From: Sphagnum compactum
Lineage: Eukaryota > Bryophyta > Sphagnopsida > Sphagnales
Direction: 5' to 3'
DNA length: 64,000 nucleotides
Assembly (NCBI GenBank): GCA_965153455.1
Contig: OZ234498.1
Span: 14,136,001 to 14,200,000, forward strand
The notes beneath the pieces are model-generated. The model had not been told where the DNA came from and did not search any database. It saw only the letters and a list, made by a program, of their open reading frames with translations. The translations under genes and the position numbers were made by a program. Positions 36,356 through 48,700 of this stretch are shown here, in pieces (the stretch's first letter is position 1; every line of letters starts with the position of its first letter).

Positions 36356-37866
36356 GGAGGGGTGAGCCTGGTGTTGTTGACAGGTCCATCATAAATAGGG
36401 GATAATTGCCTCAGGTAGGTAGGTAGGTGGGTAGGTAGGTAGGAAGGTGGGTAGTAACTAAATTTTGTGTAAGTGTAGTTAATGCTGTGGTTGTTAAGAG
36501 TGGTAGGTAGGTCAACACTATATTGGGCTGCCCGAAAAAAGAAATCACCAACACCTGGAAAGTCCGCCCGACGTCCGCGCGTCGCCGTCTGGCGTCGTCT
36601 GTCTGTCGTCGTCGGGCGTCGTCGGGCGTCGTCGGGCGTCGTCGTCGTCGTCTCTTCTCTCCTTCGCGAGCACAACAACTGCGTCTGTTGCGGATGCACA
36701 AATCTCCGCAACAGCAGCTGCAATTGCTGTTGTTGCACGGTGGGTACGAGAGTTAGTAGCTACGATCGACTGGTGATTTGTCCAGCTGCTGTGGTTGTGA
36801 AGAAGCTTTGTGTTGTGTTGCGGTGCGACTGCTTTGATAATTACACTGACGATGAAGATGAAGCTCATCATCATGATCAAGATCATAGTGGTGACGATCA
36901 TGATTGCTGCTGCTGGTGGCGAGGAGCGATGGTGGTAACGTTTTCCTTGTTGGAGTCTCGCTGGTTGATTAGTCGGTCGGTCGCAGCTGTTGTCGTCTGT
37001 GAAAGTGTGTGTGTACCCGACGAGTTCTGTTTGCCACGACTAGCTAGTTCTTGAGGCGCGCATTTCCTCCACTTAGACAAGGTGGTGGAGCACATAGGCG
37101 GCGGTAGCCAGTGCACAAACTGTTAGCTCCCAGAGAAGGAGCAGGAGCAGAACTCTCGAGGAGGAAGAAGAACAAAACAAAGGACGGAAGGAAGCAAGGA
37201 AGGAAAGAATGCTGTGAATGAAGCAGAGCACTAGTAAGTAGCATGTGGGTGTGCAAGGAATGGGATCCAAAGGTAATCATGGGTTTGCTCTTTTCTTTTG
37301 CTCTTTTTGTTGCTGTTGTTGTTGTTGCTTTTTTTTTTGGGTTGCATCTGGTTGCGAGGTATATTGTTGTTGGAGTGAAGAACTTGGTAGTGGATTGGGA
37401 AATGCAAGCTCGGTGAGGGAAGAGTTCGGGGGAGCCACAGGATGTGTGGATGGATGTGGGTATGTGTCTGTGTGTATGGGAGAAATGCAATGCTGGTTAG
37501 TAGTTGCATTGTAAGTTGTGAGAACAGATTGCAATCAAGAAAGAGGAAGAAATGGAATTTAGGTTTTGAAGGTATCGCATGTGTTTCCATCATCATCATC
37601 ATCACCCCTATTGTCATCTTGCCAAGAAGAAGAAGCAGAAAAAAAAACCTGATGGGTGGTTTGAAGCTTTGGGGTTACCACATTTTGTGTTTTGTTTTTC
37701 AATGGAGAACATCTGTTGGGTGTGCAACCAAGCTTGCTTTTCTGCTTTGCAATCTCTTCTTCCTTTTGCATCCCAGGTGACATGGGGAAGTGCTTGCTGC
37801 TCATCTGACTCATGTGGGTTCTGGTGCTGTTGTTGTCATTGTTGCTGTTCAGATTTTCTGCAGCAC
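36356..37866 (+). promoter_or_regulatory. Probable promoter and 5' leader (with intron) of the RopGEF gene
   Basis: A GGTAGGTAGGT run at 36412-36455 is followed by a CpG-rich block (36540-36680) with tandem GTCGTCGGGC decamers at about 36606-36640. A long non-coding leader rich in GAT and CTG repeats follows. Donor-like sites CTA|GTAAGT (about 37233) and AAAG|GTAATC (about 37273), paired with an acceptor TTTCTGCAG ending at 37863, suggest a leader intron that ends four bases before the ATG. The 36482-37054 open frame shows low-complexity composition and I do not treat it as coding. Confidence 0.45.
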
Positions 37867-40800
37867 ATGAGAACAGGAGGATCACATGGTCAAATGCCAA
37901 CTTCTGCTGCTGCTGCGACTGATGATCGATATGAACAACAGAGCACAGATGGATCAACCAGCACCAGCAGCACCACCCTAAGTATGGATGGATTGGCATC
38001 AGAGCAAATGCTGGGAGATACAGGGGATGATGTAAGCTGCTTCAGGCACACGAATGGAGCTGAGGATGTGACCAGTAGTAGTTCAGATAGATCATTATTG
38101 CCTTTGGGATGGCCTGTTGTGAGACTGGATCAGCCAAGTGGAGAGCCTTCACCATCATCATCGTCTAAACTCGACAGGCATCCATTCATGTGGGAGGAGA
38201 AGAGAGAGAAAAGGCAAACAGTTCTTTCAGGTACATAAACTGAAATCACAAGTTCATCAAGATCTCAGGCTGCAAGACCCCAGAACCCTAACGTGCCACA
38301 CCCTCCTTGCCATTGTGCTGTCTGTTGATGGCTGGCCACTGTGGATGAAAAAACCTTGATGGAAGAAGCTTTAAAGAACCTCGATTGAAGCTTCCAAAAA
38401 CCTTGTCTTCCCATTGCTTCCAGAAATGCAACAGAAACTCAAAATCGATACCACATTGCACAGGGAGAACATGGGTTGCTAAATTCTTTGGCATATTTTT
38501 TTGACATATTACTGAATTCTTTGTTGTTTCCCCCCCCCCTATTGTCTGTTCATTGTTGCAGAAGTTGAGTTGATGAAGGAAAGATTTGCAAAGCTGCTGC
38601 TTGGAGATGACATGTCTGGTGGTGCTAAAGGAGTTTGTACGGCATTAGCCATCTCCAATGCTATTACAAACCTCTCAGGTATAAGTTCTCTCAATGGGAT
38701 TACGGCTATCTGGATTTATCACAACATTTTTTCCTTCACTCACACTCATCAGACTGTGCCGATCACTTACATGTAGAAATGCTTAGATGTGCAAACTACA
38801 AGAGGATGACACCTGGACCTCTCTTTGACAAATGGAGTGCAGCACTTGCACATTGGAGTTGGCACACCTCTCCATAACATAGCAGTATAGAATGAATTTT
38901 GATGCACACCATTTGCAGCACCTGGCATGCATTAACACATCTGTCTATATATATGTATACAATTTGCTGTTTGAGAAAGCCTTTTTCTTTCTTTGGTTGT
39001 GGTGCCAGCTTCACTTTTTGGTGAGCTCCAAAGGTTAGAGCCACTTGCCGAGAGTCGGCGAACAAGATGGAGGAGGGAAATGGAGTGGCTTCTATCAGTC
39101 AGTGATCACATTGTGGAGTTGGTCCCTTCATGGCAAATGGTTCCAGACGGTAGACTCTTGGAGGTAATAGGGTCTACAAAAAAACACCATCTTGTTACCA
39201 ATCTTTTGTGCATGTGGAGGATTGCACCTCCTTGACCACCCCCCATTTGTGTTATCGGGGTCGTTTTTGGGTTTCACTCTTTTTTCTACATTACGCAGAG
39301 TGTTTTTGAGAGCTCAAAACTCTTGAGACAACTATGCACTAGGGATTAGTTACCTTGAGCATGGCTACATGCTTCCATCTGCCTAGTTAAGGCTAGGCAC
39401 ATGCCTCAACAACGATGTAGATGGCCTGCTACAGCCGATAGTCAGGTGAAAGGTGGTGGGTACAGAGTCCTGCACCAGGTTGATGGTCTGGAGCAAGCAC
39501 CTCCACTGGGTGGATGTTGAGATGGATGAGCTGCTACACCTTGTGCTCATATCCCAAGTATGCATTCTGAAGGATTATGAGCAATTCATCCAATGAATAT
39601 TTGATGCAGGTGATGGTGAGTCGGCCGCGCTCAGATCTTCACATAAATCTTCCAGCTTTACGCAAGTTGGATACCATGCTACTGGTATGTTGCTATCACT
39701 CAATGCTGTGGTTGTAAGCTTGGATCTGCAACATAACCATATCTCCTTATTGGCATGAAAATACAGATCTGGCACCCCTTTGTGAAATTTCCTTGGTTTT
39801 TGCGATATTTTTGTTGTTGCAGGACTCACTTGATGGCTACAAGGAAACAGAGTTCTGGTATGTGGATCGGGGTATTGTTCTGGCGGAGAGAGATAGCCGG
39901 CGGGGGGGCAGTCCAACGCTCTACCTTCAACGACAGGAAGAGAAATGGTGGCTGCCAACTCCTAAAGTACCAGTCAATGGGTTGTCTGAGGAGGCGAGAA
40001 GAAAATTGCAACATCAACGGGAGAGCATGAACCAAATACTTAAGGCAGCCATGGCCATCAATGGCCAGGTTTTGTCTGAGATGGAAGTCCCCCAAGTCTA
40101 CTTGGACTCTCTCCCTAAGGTTGGTTGGCTTGCAAGTATTTCCACTCCTGTTCAAGCTCACCCCTCTCCTGGAATTGAAATTTGGGATTTTGTCAGCTGC
40201 ATGTGTGTTGTCTCTATGTGGGGCCAGAGTGAACCAACAGCCACCAGTGCATCATGATGGATGGATGGTGGGTGGCAGGAAACAATTTTCCATTGGGTCC
40301 TGGTTCCCTTGGTACCACAGTGTAACCATAGTTCAGTTTCTGTTCTTGATACCTACCTACTAACAACCCACCAGCCCTTACCTATGTAGTAACCATCTAC
40401 ATACATCTACTGATGTAGTAGCCACCTATTATTGTACTTACCCACCTACCTACCTACTGTCTGTTACCAAGGTGAAATTGGATGTGGTTAACATCCACAA
40501 CTGATTCATAATAGGCTTTGTATGGATGGTGTGCTGGTGGGCGATGATTTTCTCTAGCCTCAATGCCATTCTCTGAAACAATGTTGTGAATGAATCAGTT
40601 GATTTCTTGCTTTGCCTGCTTATTTTTGTAAAGCAGAGTGGGAAGGCGAGCCTTGGGGATGCTTTATACAAAGGACTTTCATCAGAGAATTTTTCAGCTG
40701 CACAGCTCCTGTCTACACTAGACCTCTTAAGTGAGCACAGTAGATTGGAAATAGCAGATCGGTTGGAGACGGCGCTCCTCATTTGGCGCCGGAAGAGTCA

Positions 40801-41723
40801 TACAAAGCACTTAACTCCAGCCTCAAAATCATCTTGGGACATGATGAAAGACTTTGTTGCCGATGAGAGCAAGCGTGAGCAAATTGCCGATCGAGCAGAG
40901 AGTTTGCTCCTTTGCTTGAAACAGCAGTTTCCAGGCTTGACACAGACTGCTTTGGATATGAACAAGATACAACACAACAGGGTAAGTGCTGAAACAGGTG
41001 GTGAAAGGAATTACACCTCACGTACATCTCTTTCTGAGCGCTCTTGCCTCCTTACATGGAGAGCAAAGAAGTAGACATGTCGATATCTGTATATGCATAA
41101 AAGGAAAGTTTAGGGTTTAGGGTATGAGTTGGGCAGCAGGAAGGAGGTTCTTGTCATTGCATGGGAGAACTAAAGGTAGTGCAATCATTTCTCAAGGTGT
41201 CATGTTGCAGGATGTAGGGCAATCAATATTGGAGAGCTACTCACGTGTGCTGGAAAGTGTGGCCTCAACTATCATTGCCCGCATCGATGATGTTCTATAC
41301 ACTGATGGCCTTGTCAGGATGTCAGCTCTTCCCGCATTTGCACCATTGCCAAAACCTGGAACCTGCCAACCAATGAGGACGACCGGATCTTACATGGTGC
41401 AATTACGAGCACATGGTACTCCTCATACCACGACCCCTTTTGTGTCTCCAAGTGCTTCACCCACTCAGAACTTGGACTCAGCACTGGATTCACTACACAT
41501 GATGGAAGGGACAGTACTCAGACAAGAACCACAACTAACAGAAGAATTGGTGGTTGAGTTTCTGCCTACCGAGAAGCAGTTAGAGGAGGCTGAGGTGAAG
41601 CAGCTACTAGAGACTGAAGGTTTGGTGAAGATCCCTCTGGATGCAACAACACCCAACACATGGAGTTATGCAGACCAACTTGAAAACAGTAATGCTTTGC
41701 ACAGCCCACCCAGTCGAGACTAG
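37867..41723 (+). CDS. Rop guanine nucleotide exchange factor (PRONE domain), 621 aa
   Basis: Seven exons: 37867-38230, 38562-38678, 39009-39163, 39610-39684, 39823-40119, 40637-40981 and 41211-41723. They sum to 1,866 bases and phases close. RopGEFs exchange GDP for GTP on plant Rho (ROP) GTPases at the plasma membrane and set cell polarity and tip growth. Residues 1-121 are the variable Ser/Thr-rich amino terminus. The PRONE domain spans about 122-483: [114 protein letters not shown], and [16 protein letters not shown] with [10 protein letters not shown] at the end. Residues 484-621 form a divergent tail, which in the family is regulatory and often the site of receptor-kinase input. The ATG at 37867 lies just after a good acceptor; the frame is open further upstream, so a longer amino terminus cannot be excluded. 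Confidence 0.95.
40340..40545. repeat. Fragment of the inverted-arm element family in RopGEF intron 5
   Basis: CCTACC-rich sequence, TGTTACCAAGGTG, CATCCACAACTGATTCATAA and GGATGGTGTGCTGGTGGG match, in order and with substitutions, the inner part of the left arm at about 25050-25135 (CACCTTGGTAA complement, CATCCAC..TGAGTCATAA, GGATGATGCAC, GGTGGG). This marks a dispersed repeat family. Confidence 0.5.
41109..41122. repeat. Double telomere-type motif in RopGEF intron 6
   Basis: TTTAGGGTTTAGGG, two copies of the plant telomere unit, lies about 90 bp upstream of the last exon. Confidence 0.9.
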
Positions 41724-43541
41724 AAAATTCTTCTTATTGAAAGTTTTGTTTTTTGGTGGTGTAAATCTGAAAGATATCAAGCCAAAACAGCCACATGCTT
41801 GGTCACCTTACTACCACTGCAGTTGACCAGTTTGCACACATTTGCCAACTTATTGTTTCTGCATTATCTGTGCCACTCAGCAGGTACTTGTTTGTTAAAT
41901 GGGCAAAAATATTAGGTGATAGTTTTCTCTTTTGATGTCGCTCCTTATTTTCCTGTTTTCAGTGAACCAGATGCTTACCAAACTCTGACACTGTAGCATT
42001 ATTCCATTCTTTTAATCTGTGCAATTATGTAATTTTCATGAGGTGGCTGCAATGGATAAGCATTTTTCATTTTTAGTTTGCTTTGCATACAATCTTCATA
42101 AGCTTTGGAACATGCAACTGCTTTTTTTAGCTGTACCCAGTTCTTTAGGTTTTTCCCATGCAAAGAGAGCACTATTTTGTTTGATGGTAGAAGTTGGTGA
42201 ATTTTACCTGCCCTACATAGTTCTGAAAAGTAATCTATCCAATTGCCGCATCTGAAGCAGGGTTGGAGGTCGGTTGAGTCCTTGGTCCTCAACCAATGAT
42301 GCCACTGCCTCAACCTTTCTGCTGGTGGAGAGCATGTCAAGGATCTGGGAGTTCTCCGCCTCATTGTCATCTGCAAGTATATGCAGGAAAATGTGGCATC
42401 CACAGAATGGAAAGTCATGGTTTATCTCATTATGGTGCCATGATGAGCTGTGCATCAGTGTGTCATAAGACTCCTTCAATCTTTTGTTAACCATGAACAA
42501 AGCCAAAGCTTGGATTCTCTGGCATTAAAAATGCTAAGAATCTCTGAACCAGGTGTCCAAGATGATCAGAGACTATCTTACATCTACCAACGATTCAAAG
42601 TACTGAAGAATCAAATTGACAGAAACTGTTAAATGTTATAGGCGTTGTTTTAAGTGAGACCCATGAAAGATACAGGTTACTCATAATTCCCTTAAGAAAT
42701 TCAGCTGAGCCATCCTCATCAGCTGACATCTGCATTAGAAACACCAATTTGACGACTTGAAAAGCCAAGCCGAGATCAGTAGAGTGCGGGTTGTACATAG
42801 TGTAATAACATAGCATCCTGTATAAGTATAAACATGACATTGTTCAATTTTGGACAAAACCATGGCATGGTATTGTTTCAAAAGTATGGGAGAAATGTTA
42901 CATGAGACATTGGCAACTGTTGCACATTTCTCGAGAACTGCCTCGAAGTGCTTTCCATAAGGGAATTGCAGATGAGATGTATTAATGCTATAATTGGCCT
43001 TTTACCCACTTCGAGCAGAGCAGCTTCAGGAGCCTTTCCTCAGAGTTTGTATATGTACATTGACTGCAAGAACCTCAACTCAAAACCTCCAGGAAAAACA
43101 CCAGGAAGACAGAATCAGAAATTTTGTTCCTAATTGTGACAAGCTGATTTTACAAGTCAATTTTCATTATCCTAATTGACAATCCTATGTCGTGCTTGTG
43201 GATCCTGCACATCATGCAAAGAACAGAACAGGATCAGAACAGGACCTTGAGAGATGAAATCAATGTGAAAGTTCCTGTCAACATTCTACCCCTCAATTTG
43301 TCTTCTATGTTCTAACCTGAGCTTTCCTGCTATGTACAGACAGCCAAAAGGAAACAAGAAAAAAGGAAGAACTCTTAGTTTGCCAACTAAGAATGACTGA
43401 CTAACTCTTCACCCTATTAAACCCTAAACCCATGAAAGCCAGTGTCTTAGTTTTGATGATCAGAAACTACAAGAGGTGTGAGAGGAAATCAGATGCTGGG
43501 CGCATTGTGGTCCATACCGTTTCTTGAAGATTGTAACCCAC
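41724..43541. other. Tail-to-tail spacer between RopGEF and chlorophyllase
   Basis: Both flanking genes end toward this stretch, so it holds both 3' UTRs. Several segments on the - strand between about 42213 and 43090 look coding, for example one reading LNRPPTLLQMRQLDRLLF and ending in TAG at 42213, and another reading SADEDGSAEFLKGIM near 42720. I could not chain them into a consistent gene and recognise no family. A double AAACCCTAAACCC motif lies at 43419-43431. Confidence 0.4.
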
Positions 43542-45398
43542 TCAGCTATTCAATGGAATTCCAATCACCAAATCAGATGTGCAACCAGAGCTCTGTGACT
43601 TCTGGGGCAGTTTTCCATAGCTCTCAGGAGGCTCTAGGAGCACAGGTGCCAAATCAGGATGTGCCAGTGCAGCATCAAATGAAGCAGTGTTGTTGAGCAA
43701 AGCTGCTTGGAGAAAAGCAGCAACAATGCCACCTGTACAACACATTGCCAGAGACTTCTCATCAATATAGCACATTGAGAACATCAATATGCAGCATACA
43801 CAAACCATCAGAAGCCTGACCAGGTGGGTGATGCAGGTTTCTCAGAACAAATAAATAGGGAGGAAGAAACTGATCATCTGACAAAAGAAATACAACAAGA
43901 ATTTCACCTGCAAATCGTCGCATTGGTGACCTTGATGGACCGTTTTTGCATACACAGTAGGAAAGTTTCCCTTGTGCGCCTTTGCAATCATCATCCAGAA
44001 AGTCCATGTGGCCATACTCTTTGGCCACAAAGTGGAATGCGGGAGCTGAGCTATCAAAGAAGAATGCTTGATGGCTGACACCTTCTGGTGCACATGGAGG
44101 GAACAAGTAATTCCTCTTCAAGGATCCCAATCCTGACCCAACAATAAGAGTAGGAACTCCCAGATTCAAAGAGTGTTGTGAGAATCGGAGTATGGGTGGC
44201 TGTGTTTGTATCCCCTTTGCATTCCCGTCAACAGGATCCAATCCCACAACTGCCGAGTACTGCAAAATGCTGTTGCGGAGTCCTAGAGCCAACCCAAACA
44301 CTACCTTACCTCCTCGACTATGTCCTACCAGTGCCACTTTTGAGAAATCTGGTTTTGCATTCAAGAAGCTTGAGGGCAATGCCATTTCCAGACCACTTGG
44401 CATCCAGTTAAGTATTGCAACTGCATCCTCAATTTCTGTTGTTGCATCAGAGCCCGAGATGGTGTACATCTGTTATTTTACATATATAGCCAGTCAAAAC
44501 ACACACTTCATCTCAGAAAACACCTGCAAAAGACCTAACAGTTCCATCACTTCCAACTCATCATCTTGGACTCCTTATGCAATTGCACAGACTCAAAACA
44601 AGCAAATGACCATTCCTCAAAGAAGGAAGGAAGCAAGGAAGGAAGACCAGCAACAGGTTTTTGGGAGGAGATCAAACTGTGGTCTCTTTCTTCATGCATG
44701 ATTTCTCTTAACAGCAATCCACAGAAGAGAATCATCACTTCACACTTGCATGTGGTGTGCTGTTCAGTCTGCTTGCTTGCTTGTGAATATACTCTTTCTG
44801 ATCCATGTTGCAAATGGGTGTTTCTTCTTTCTGATCCATGTTGTTGCAAATGGGTGTGTGTGTCTTCTTTCTTCCCATTCTCTACTACTACTACTACTAC
44901 TACTACTACCTCTTGGGGGTCTTTCTCCTCCTTTTTTCTTCACTACCCACTCTTCCTCACACCTCCAAAACCCTGAAAGAAAAGGCCAGAGAGAGGCAAA
45001 GACAGAGAGTTTCTCACCTGGGGAGCAACGACTATGAAACCATGGGAAGCGAGATGCAGAAGCAGCTGGCTGTAGAAATGGTTCTGCAGAGTGAAACCAT
45101 GCTGAAACTGCACCACTGGGTACTTTCCTTTCGCCTTGGGCACCGCGATGAGCAACGGCTTCGGAGGCAAATGGGTCTTGTTCGTTGCTGCTGCTGCTCC
45201 CTCTCCCACTCGGTGATTGTGCTTCGAGCCGCATCTTGACTGCTGTTGCTCTAAGCTCACTGTGTGCGCCTTGTAAGGCCCGTCTTCGTACACTCCTCCA
45301 TGGGCGCAGGAGGAACCATCCCTCGAGCTCCTCGTCATCATCTTCCTTGCCCTGCTGCTGTTGCTGCTGCTATCTTCGCTGCTGTCTTCAGCCGCCAT
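43542..45398 (-). CDS. CLH: Chlorophyllase, 377 aa
   Basis: Three exons on the - strand: 45398-45018, 44469-43908 and 43732-43542 (stop TGA); they sum to 1,134 bases with phases 0 and 1. The enzyme hydrolyses chlorophyll to chlorophyllide and phytol. It is an alpha/beta hydrolase. Exon 1 encodes a Ser/Arg-rich amino terminus, which may include a transit peptide, then YPVVQFQHGFTLQNHFYSQL and HGFIVVAPQ. Exon 2 carries the lipase-type motif VGHSRGGK with the nucleophile at about Ser178, VVGLDPVDG with the probable Asp205, and KEYGHMDFLDDDC with the probable His281. Triad spacing resembles known chlorophyllases. Exon 3 encodes IVAAFLQAALLN. The start is the first ATG; a GTG four codons upstream is open but unlikely. 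The gene is slightly longer than usual (about 320-350) because of its amino terminus. Confidence 0.95.
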
Positions 45399-45782
45399 CT
45401 CCGTTCCCACCCCCTCTATCTCTTCTACAAACTTACAGCGAAAACGCGAGCATATCGAAAGATTACAAACGCTCTTTCCACAAGAGACTGCCGCGTGAAG
45501 AGGAGCTGAAGCGGTTCGCGGGAGTGGCGGGGGATAAGGTGGCAGAAGATCGGCGACGCAGCGAGGCAGGCAGACGGACGGGCGGGGAGGATGAAAGAAA
45601 GAACAAAGAACAAGCGGATTTTGGGCTTCGGGGGTTTGCCCGCGCCTGCCTGTTCGGGCAGAAAAAGACAGTGGTAGCGAAGAAGTCGAACAAGATCCAG
45701 CAGCGCAGCTTTCTCCACAACAGTCTGAATAAGAAGCGACAAAGAGAAGAATTGCGGAAGAAGAAGAGGAGGAGGAGGAGGA
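45399..45782. promoter_or_regulatory. Shared 384-bp divergent promoter of chlorophyllase and SKA1
   Basis: The two start codons face away from each other with 384 bp between them, so both 5' leaders and core promoters must fit here. The stretch is GC-rich compared with the spacers, purine-rich on the + strand toward the SKA1 end (GAAGAAGAGGAGG), and lacks an obvious TATA box. Long open frames across it on both strands reflect base composition. Confidence 0.6.
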
Positions 45783-48700
45783 ATGGACACAAGAGGAGGG
45801 GGAGATGTGACATTGGAGCTTCTGATGTCTGTCTTCAGTCGTCGCATTGTGGATCTCCAGAAGCTCATTCTCATCCGCGGTGGTATGTATGCTTGCTTGC
45901 TTTCTTGCTTTGTGTTTTTTCCTTAGTCTTCTACTCTCTTGTTCGTGACATTATGGTGATGTCCTCAGGAATGTGAGAAGAGTCGGGAACTGGGTTGTTG
46001 TTGTTTCTGTCACCACAGTTCCATCAGCAACGCAAGGAACAGAATTGGGAGATGTGGATAGAGCTTTGCGCACATTGGATCACTACTTGAGCAACATCAA
46101 AGCTTACCTCCAGCGTGAGGCAGAAGCCCTTCCCAAAGCTAAGGTACCTACAACAGTCTCCTCGGTCCATTCTTTCTTTTCCTTCACTGAAAAGATGTTC
46201 ATCTTCTTCTTTTTGCTCCTTCGGGTTCTTGAGCTTTCCACCAAGTAACTTCTTTGAAAACATGTTCATCGTCTTCTTGTTGCTTCTTTGGGTTCTTGGG
46301 CTTTTCACCAAGTAAGCTCCTTTGACATTATTCTCATCTTCTTCTCCTTGCTGCTCCTTTGAGTTCTTGAGCTTTCCACCAAGTAAGTTCCTTTGACAAG
46401 ATGTTCATCTTCTTCTTGCTCCTTTGGGTTCTTGAGCCTTCCACCAAGTAAGTTCTTTTGACAAGACGTTCTATCTTCTTCTTCTTGCTCCTTTGGATTC
46501 TTGAGCTTTGCACCAAGTTCTTTGAAAACATGTTCATCTTCTTCTTGTCACTCCTTTGGGTTCTTGAGCTTTTCACCAAGTATGTTCTTTGAAACATGTT
46601 CATTGTCTTAGTCTTCTTGCTCCTTTGGGTTCTTGAGCTTTTCACCGAGCATTCTTGTGAAACCCTAAACCCTAAATGCACAACTACTGTCTCAAAGTGA
46701 GTCTAGCTGTTTTGTTGTCTTCAAAACCAAAGAATTCCTGTCTGCTGAAAACAGTGTGCCCAGTGTACTCTTTGTGATGAGCATATTATGTTGATGTGTG
46801 GAGATTCTCTCTGCAATCTCATATATATCTTTGTGATGAGCATTCCACAGATGACTCTTAGTTTTTCACGCTCATAGAAATGGTTCTGTGTTTTTTGGTG
46901 GATTTTTGCAATGGGCAGGCTTTGATAGAGTTGTCAATACAACAGCAGCAAACTCTGCAACAGATTTCCACCAGCTTACCTGCTCGATTGCCAGGAAATG
47001 ATTGCCATGTGGATCTCAGTGGCCCGAGGTTTTGTGCACTTTCTTCCCCCAATAAAGTAGTAGTTTTTATGGTCCTCATCACTTTGTAATCTTCCTCATG
47101 AGCTGCACTTTTGAGTTTGCCACTCTTTGCACCTTAACAAATCTGTACTCTCAAGATGTGAAGAACCTCTAATCCCATCTCATCATTCTTAATGAAGAAT
47201 CTCTAATCCCATCTCATCATTCTTGACAAAGAATCTCTTATCCCATCTCATCATCCTTGATGAAGAATCTCTAATCCCATAATCCTTAATGAACAATCTC
47301 TAATCCTATCCCATCATTCTTGATGAAGTGTCTCTAATCCTATCATTCTTAATGAAGAATTTCTAATCCTGTCAGTCTTAAAACTGTTTTTTTTGTTTCC
47401 TCTTCATGTTGATAAAGATAGGTGTTTCTGCATTCTGCACCTCCGTGAGCATCATGGAGTTTCTTCCTTCAGTTCTGTTTACGGTTTTTGGTTTCCTCTC
47501 ATAATCGCTTGGAAGTATGTTAAAACTTCAGGTCAACAAGCTTGGAAGGGCTGTTAAAGCTTCAGTTCCAAGCTTTGGCCCCCTTATCCATAGCAGTGCT
47601 TCCTCTTGAGTTCCCCTTCTGTCTTGTTGATTTAAGCATGCTGAAGAAAGATTCAAGCATTTTTTTTGTGAGGATACCCATATGGCAGAATGTAGTAATG
47701 ACTTTTGTGTTCATTTGACAGAAGCATTCTGTTGCTCCATGGATTTAATCCTCTTGAAGAAGGTGCACTCCATGTCTGTCGGAAATATGGAGTTCCAAAC
47801 CCTTGCAGCTCCCAAGGATTCATCGTAGCCCAAATGGCAGACTTAATTAGTCTGTGGAAGAATTAAGGGTAGCAATTCCAAGTTTCTTTTGAATTGATCC
47901 AGAGAGTTGCTTACCAAAGAAAGGTTTTTGTCTGGAGTTCCTGCCTTCGGAATCTTCAAAAGGATTGTTTCTTAGGTTACTCATATTAAGTAGGGAGTTT
48001 TTCCTAAGTCCACTTCCTCCTCTAAAGTTCGTCTCAATGTCCTCCTCATCTTCGCTTCTCTCTGTTTTTCTTTCATTTTTCAATTTTGTTTTTGTTGGGG
48101 CTTTTTCTTTTCTTGGCCTTCCGCCTTTCTCTGTTTACTCTTTTTTCTTGAGGTCTTTTGTTATTCTTCTTCTTGAGCACTTCTTTGGGTTTTTCCTTCT
48201 GGGAAGTCTACCAACTTATGAATGAGGCATTGCATGTCCCATCAGTACAAGAGTGTTTTACATAAACTGATAACCAGATATGGCTTGGAGAGCTTCAGTG
48301 ATCCTATTTTATTGTCCCGTTTTCTTTCACAGTTCACTGTGAAAGACTAGGCATTGGTTTCTTGCTTATCAAGAGTCAAGATGCTGTTATTTGAGATTTT
48401 TGTGTTTACAGCCACTGGAATTTGCTTTTGCTGAACTTATGAGTGTGGCTGATTTGCAGTTCGACTATAGTGACAAATAGTAGTCCTGTTTCAAGACCTG
48501 CTGAAGCTTTGGTTCCAAAAGTAAGTCTCTTCTGGCCACAGTGTAGAATGTCTACTTGCCTCATATGGTACCTTTAGCAATAGGTTAATCGTCACAGTTT
48601 TTCAGTAACAGCCGTAAATGCCACTACCCTAAACCCTACACCATAGAACATCATAGGGTTTTGATTGAAATTGTGGCTGCCTGTCATGGTGATCAGTTGA

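Noticed and set aside
36482-37054. 190-codon ORF in the RopGEF leader
   Set aside because: Low-complexity Cys/Val/Ser text from GTC, CTG and GAT repeats, with overlapping open frames on the other strand; no family resemblance.
45185-45976. 263-codon + strand ORF across chlorophyllase exon 1 and SKA1 exon 1
   Set aside because: It is antisense to the chlorophyllase coding exon and runs out of frame through SKA1 exon 1; its Ser/Leu/Lys runs come from GC-rich repeats.
45969-46018. Extra 50 bp at the start of SKA1 exon 2 using the acceptor ending 45968
   Set aside because: It breaks phase with the donor at 45882 and inserts Val-rich text absent from the family; the acceptor ending 46018 has a better pyrimidine tract and restores the alignment.
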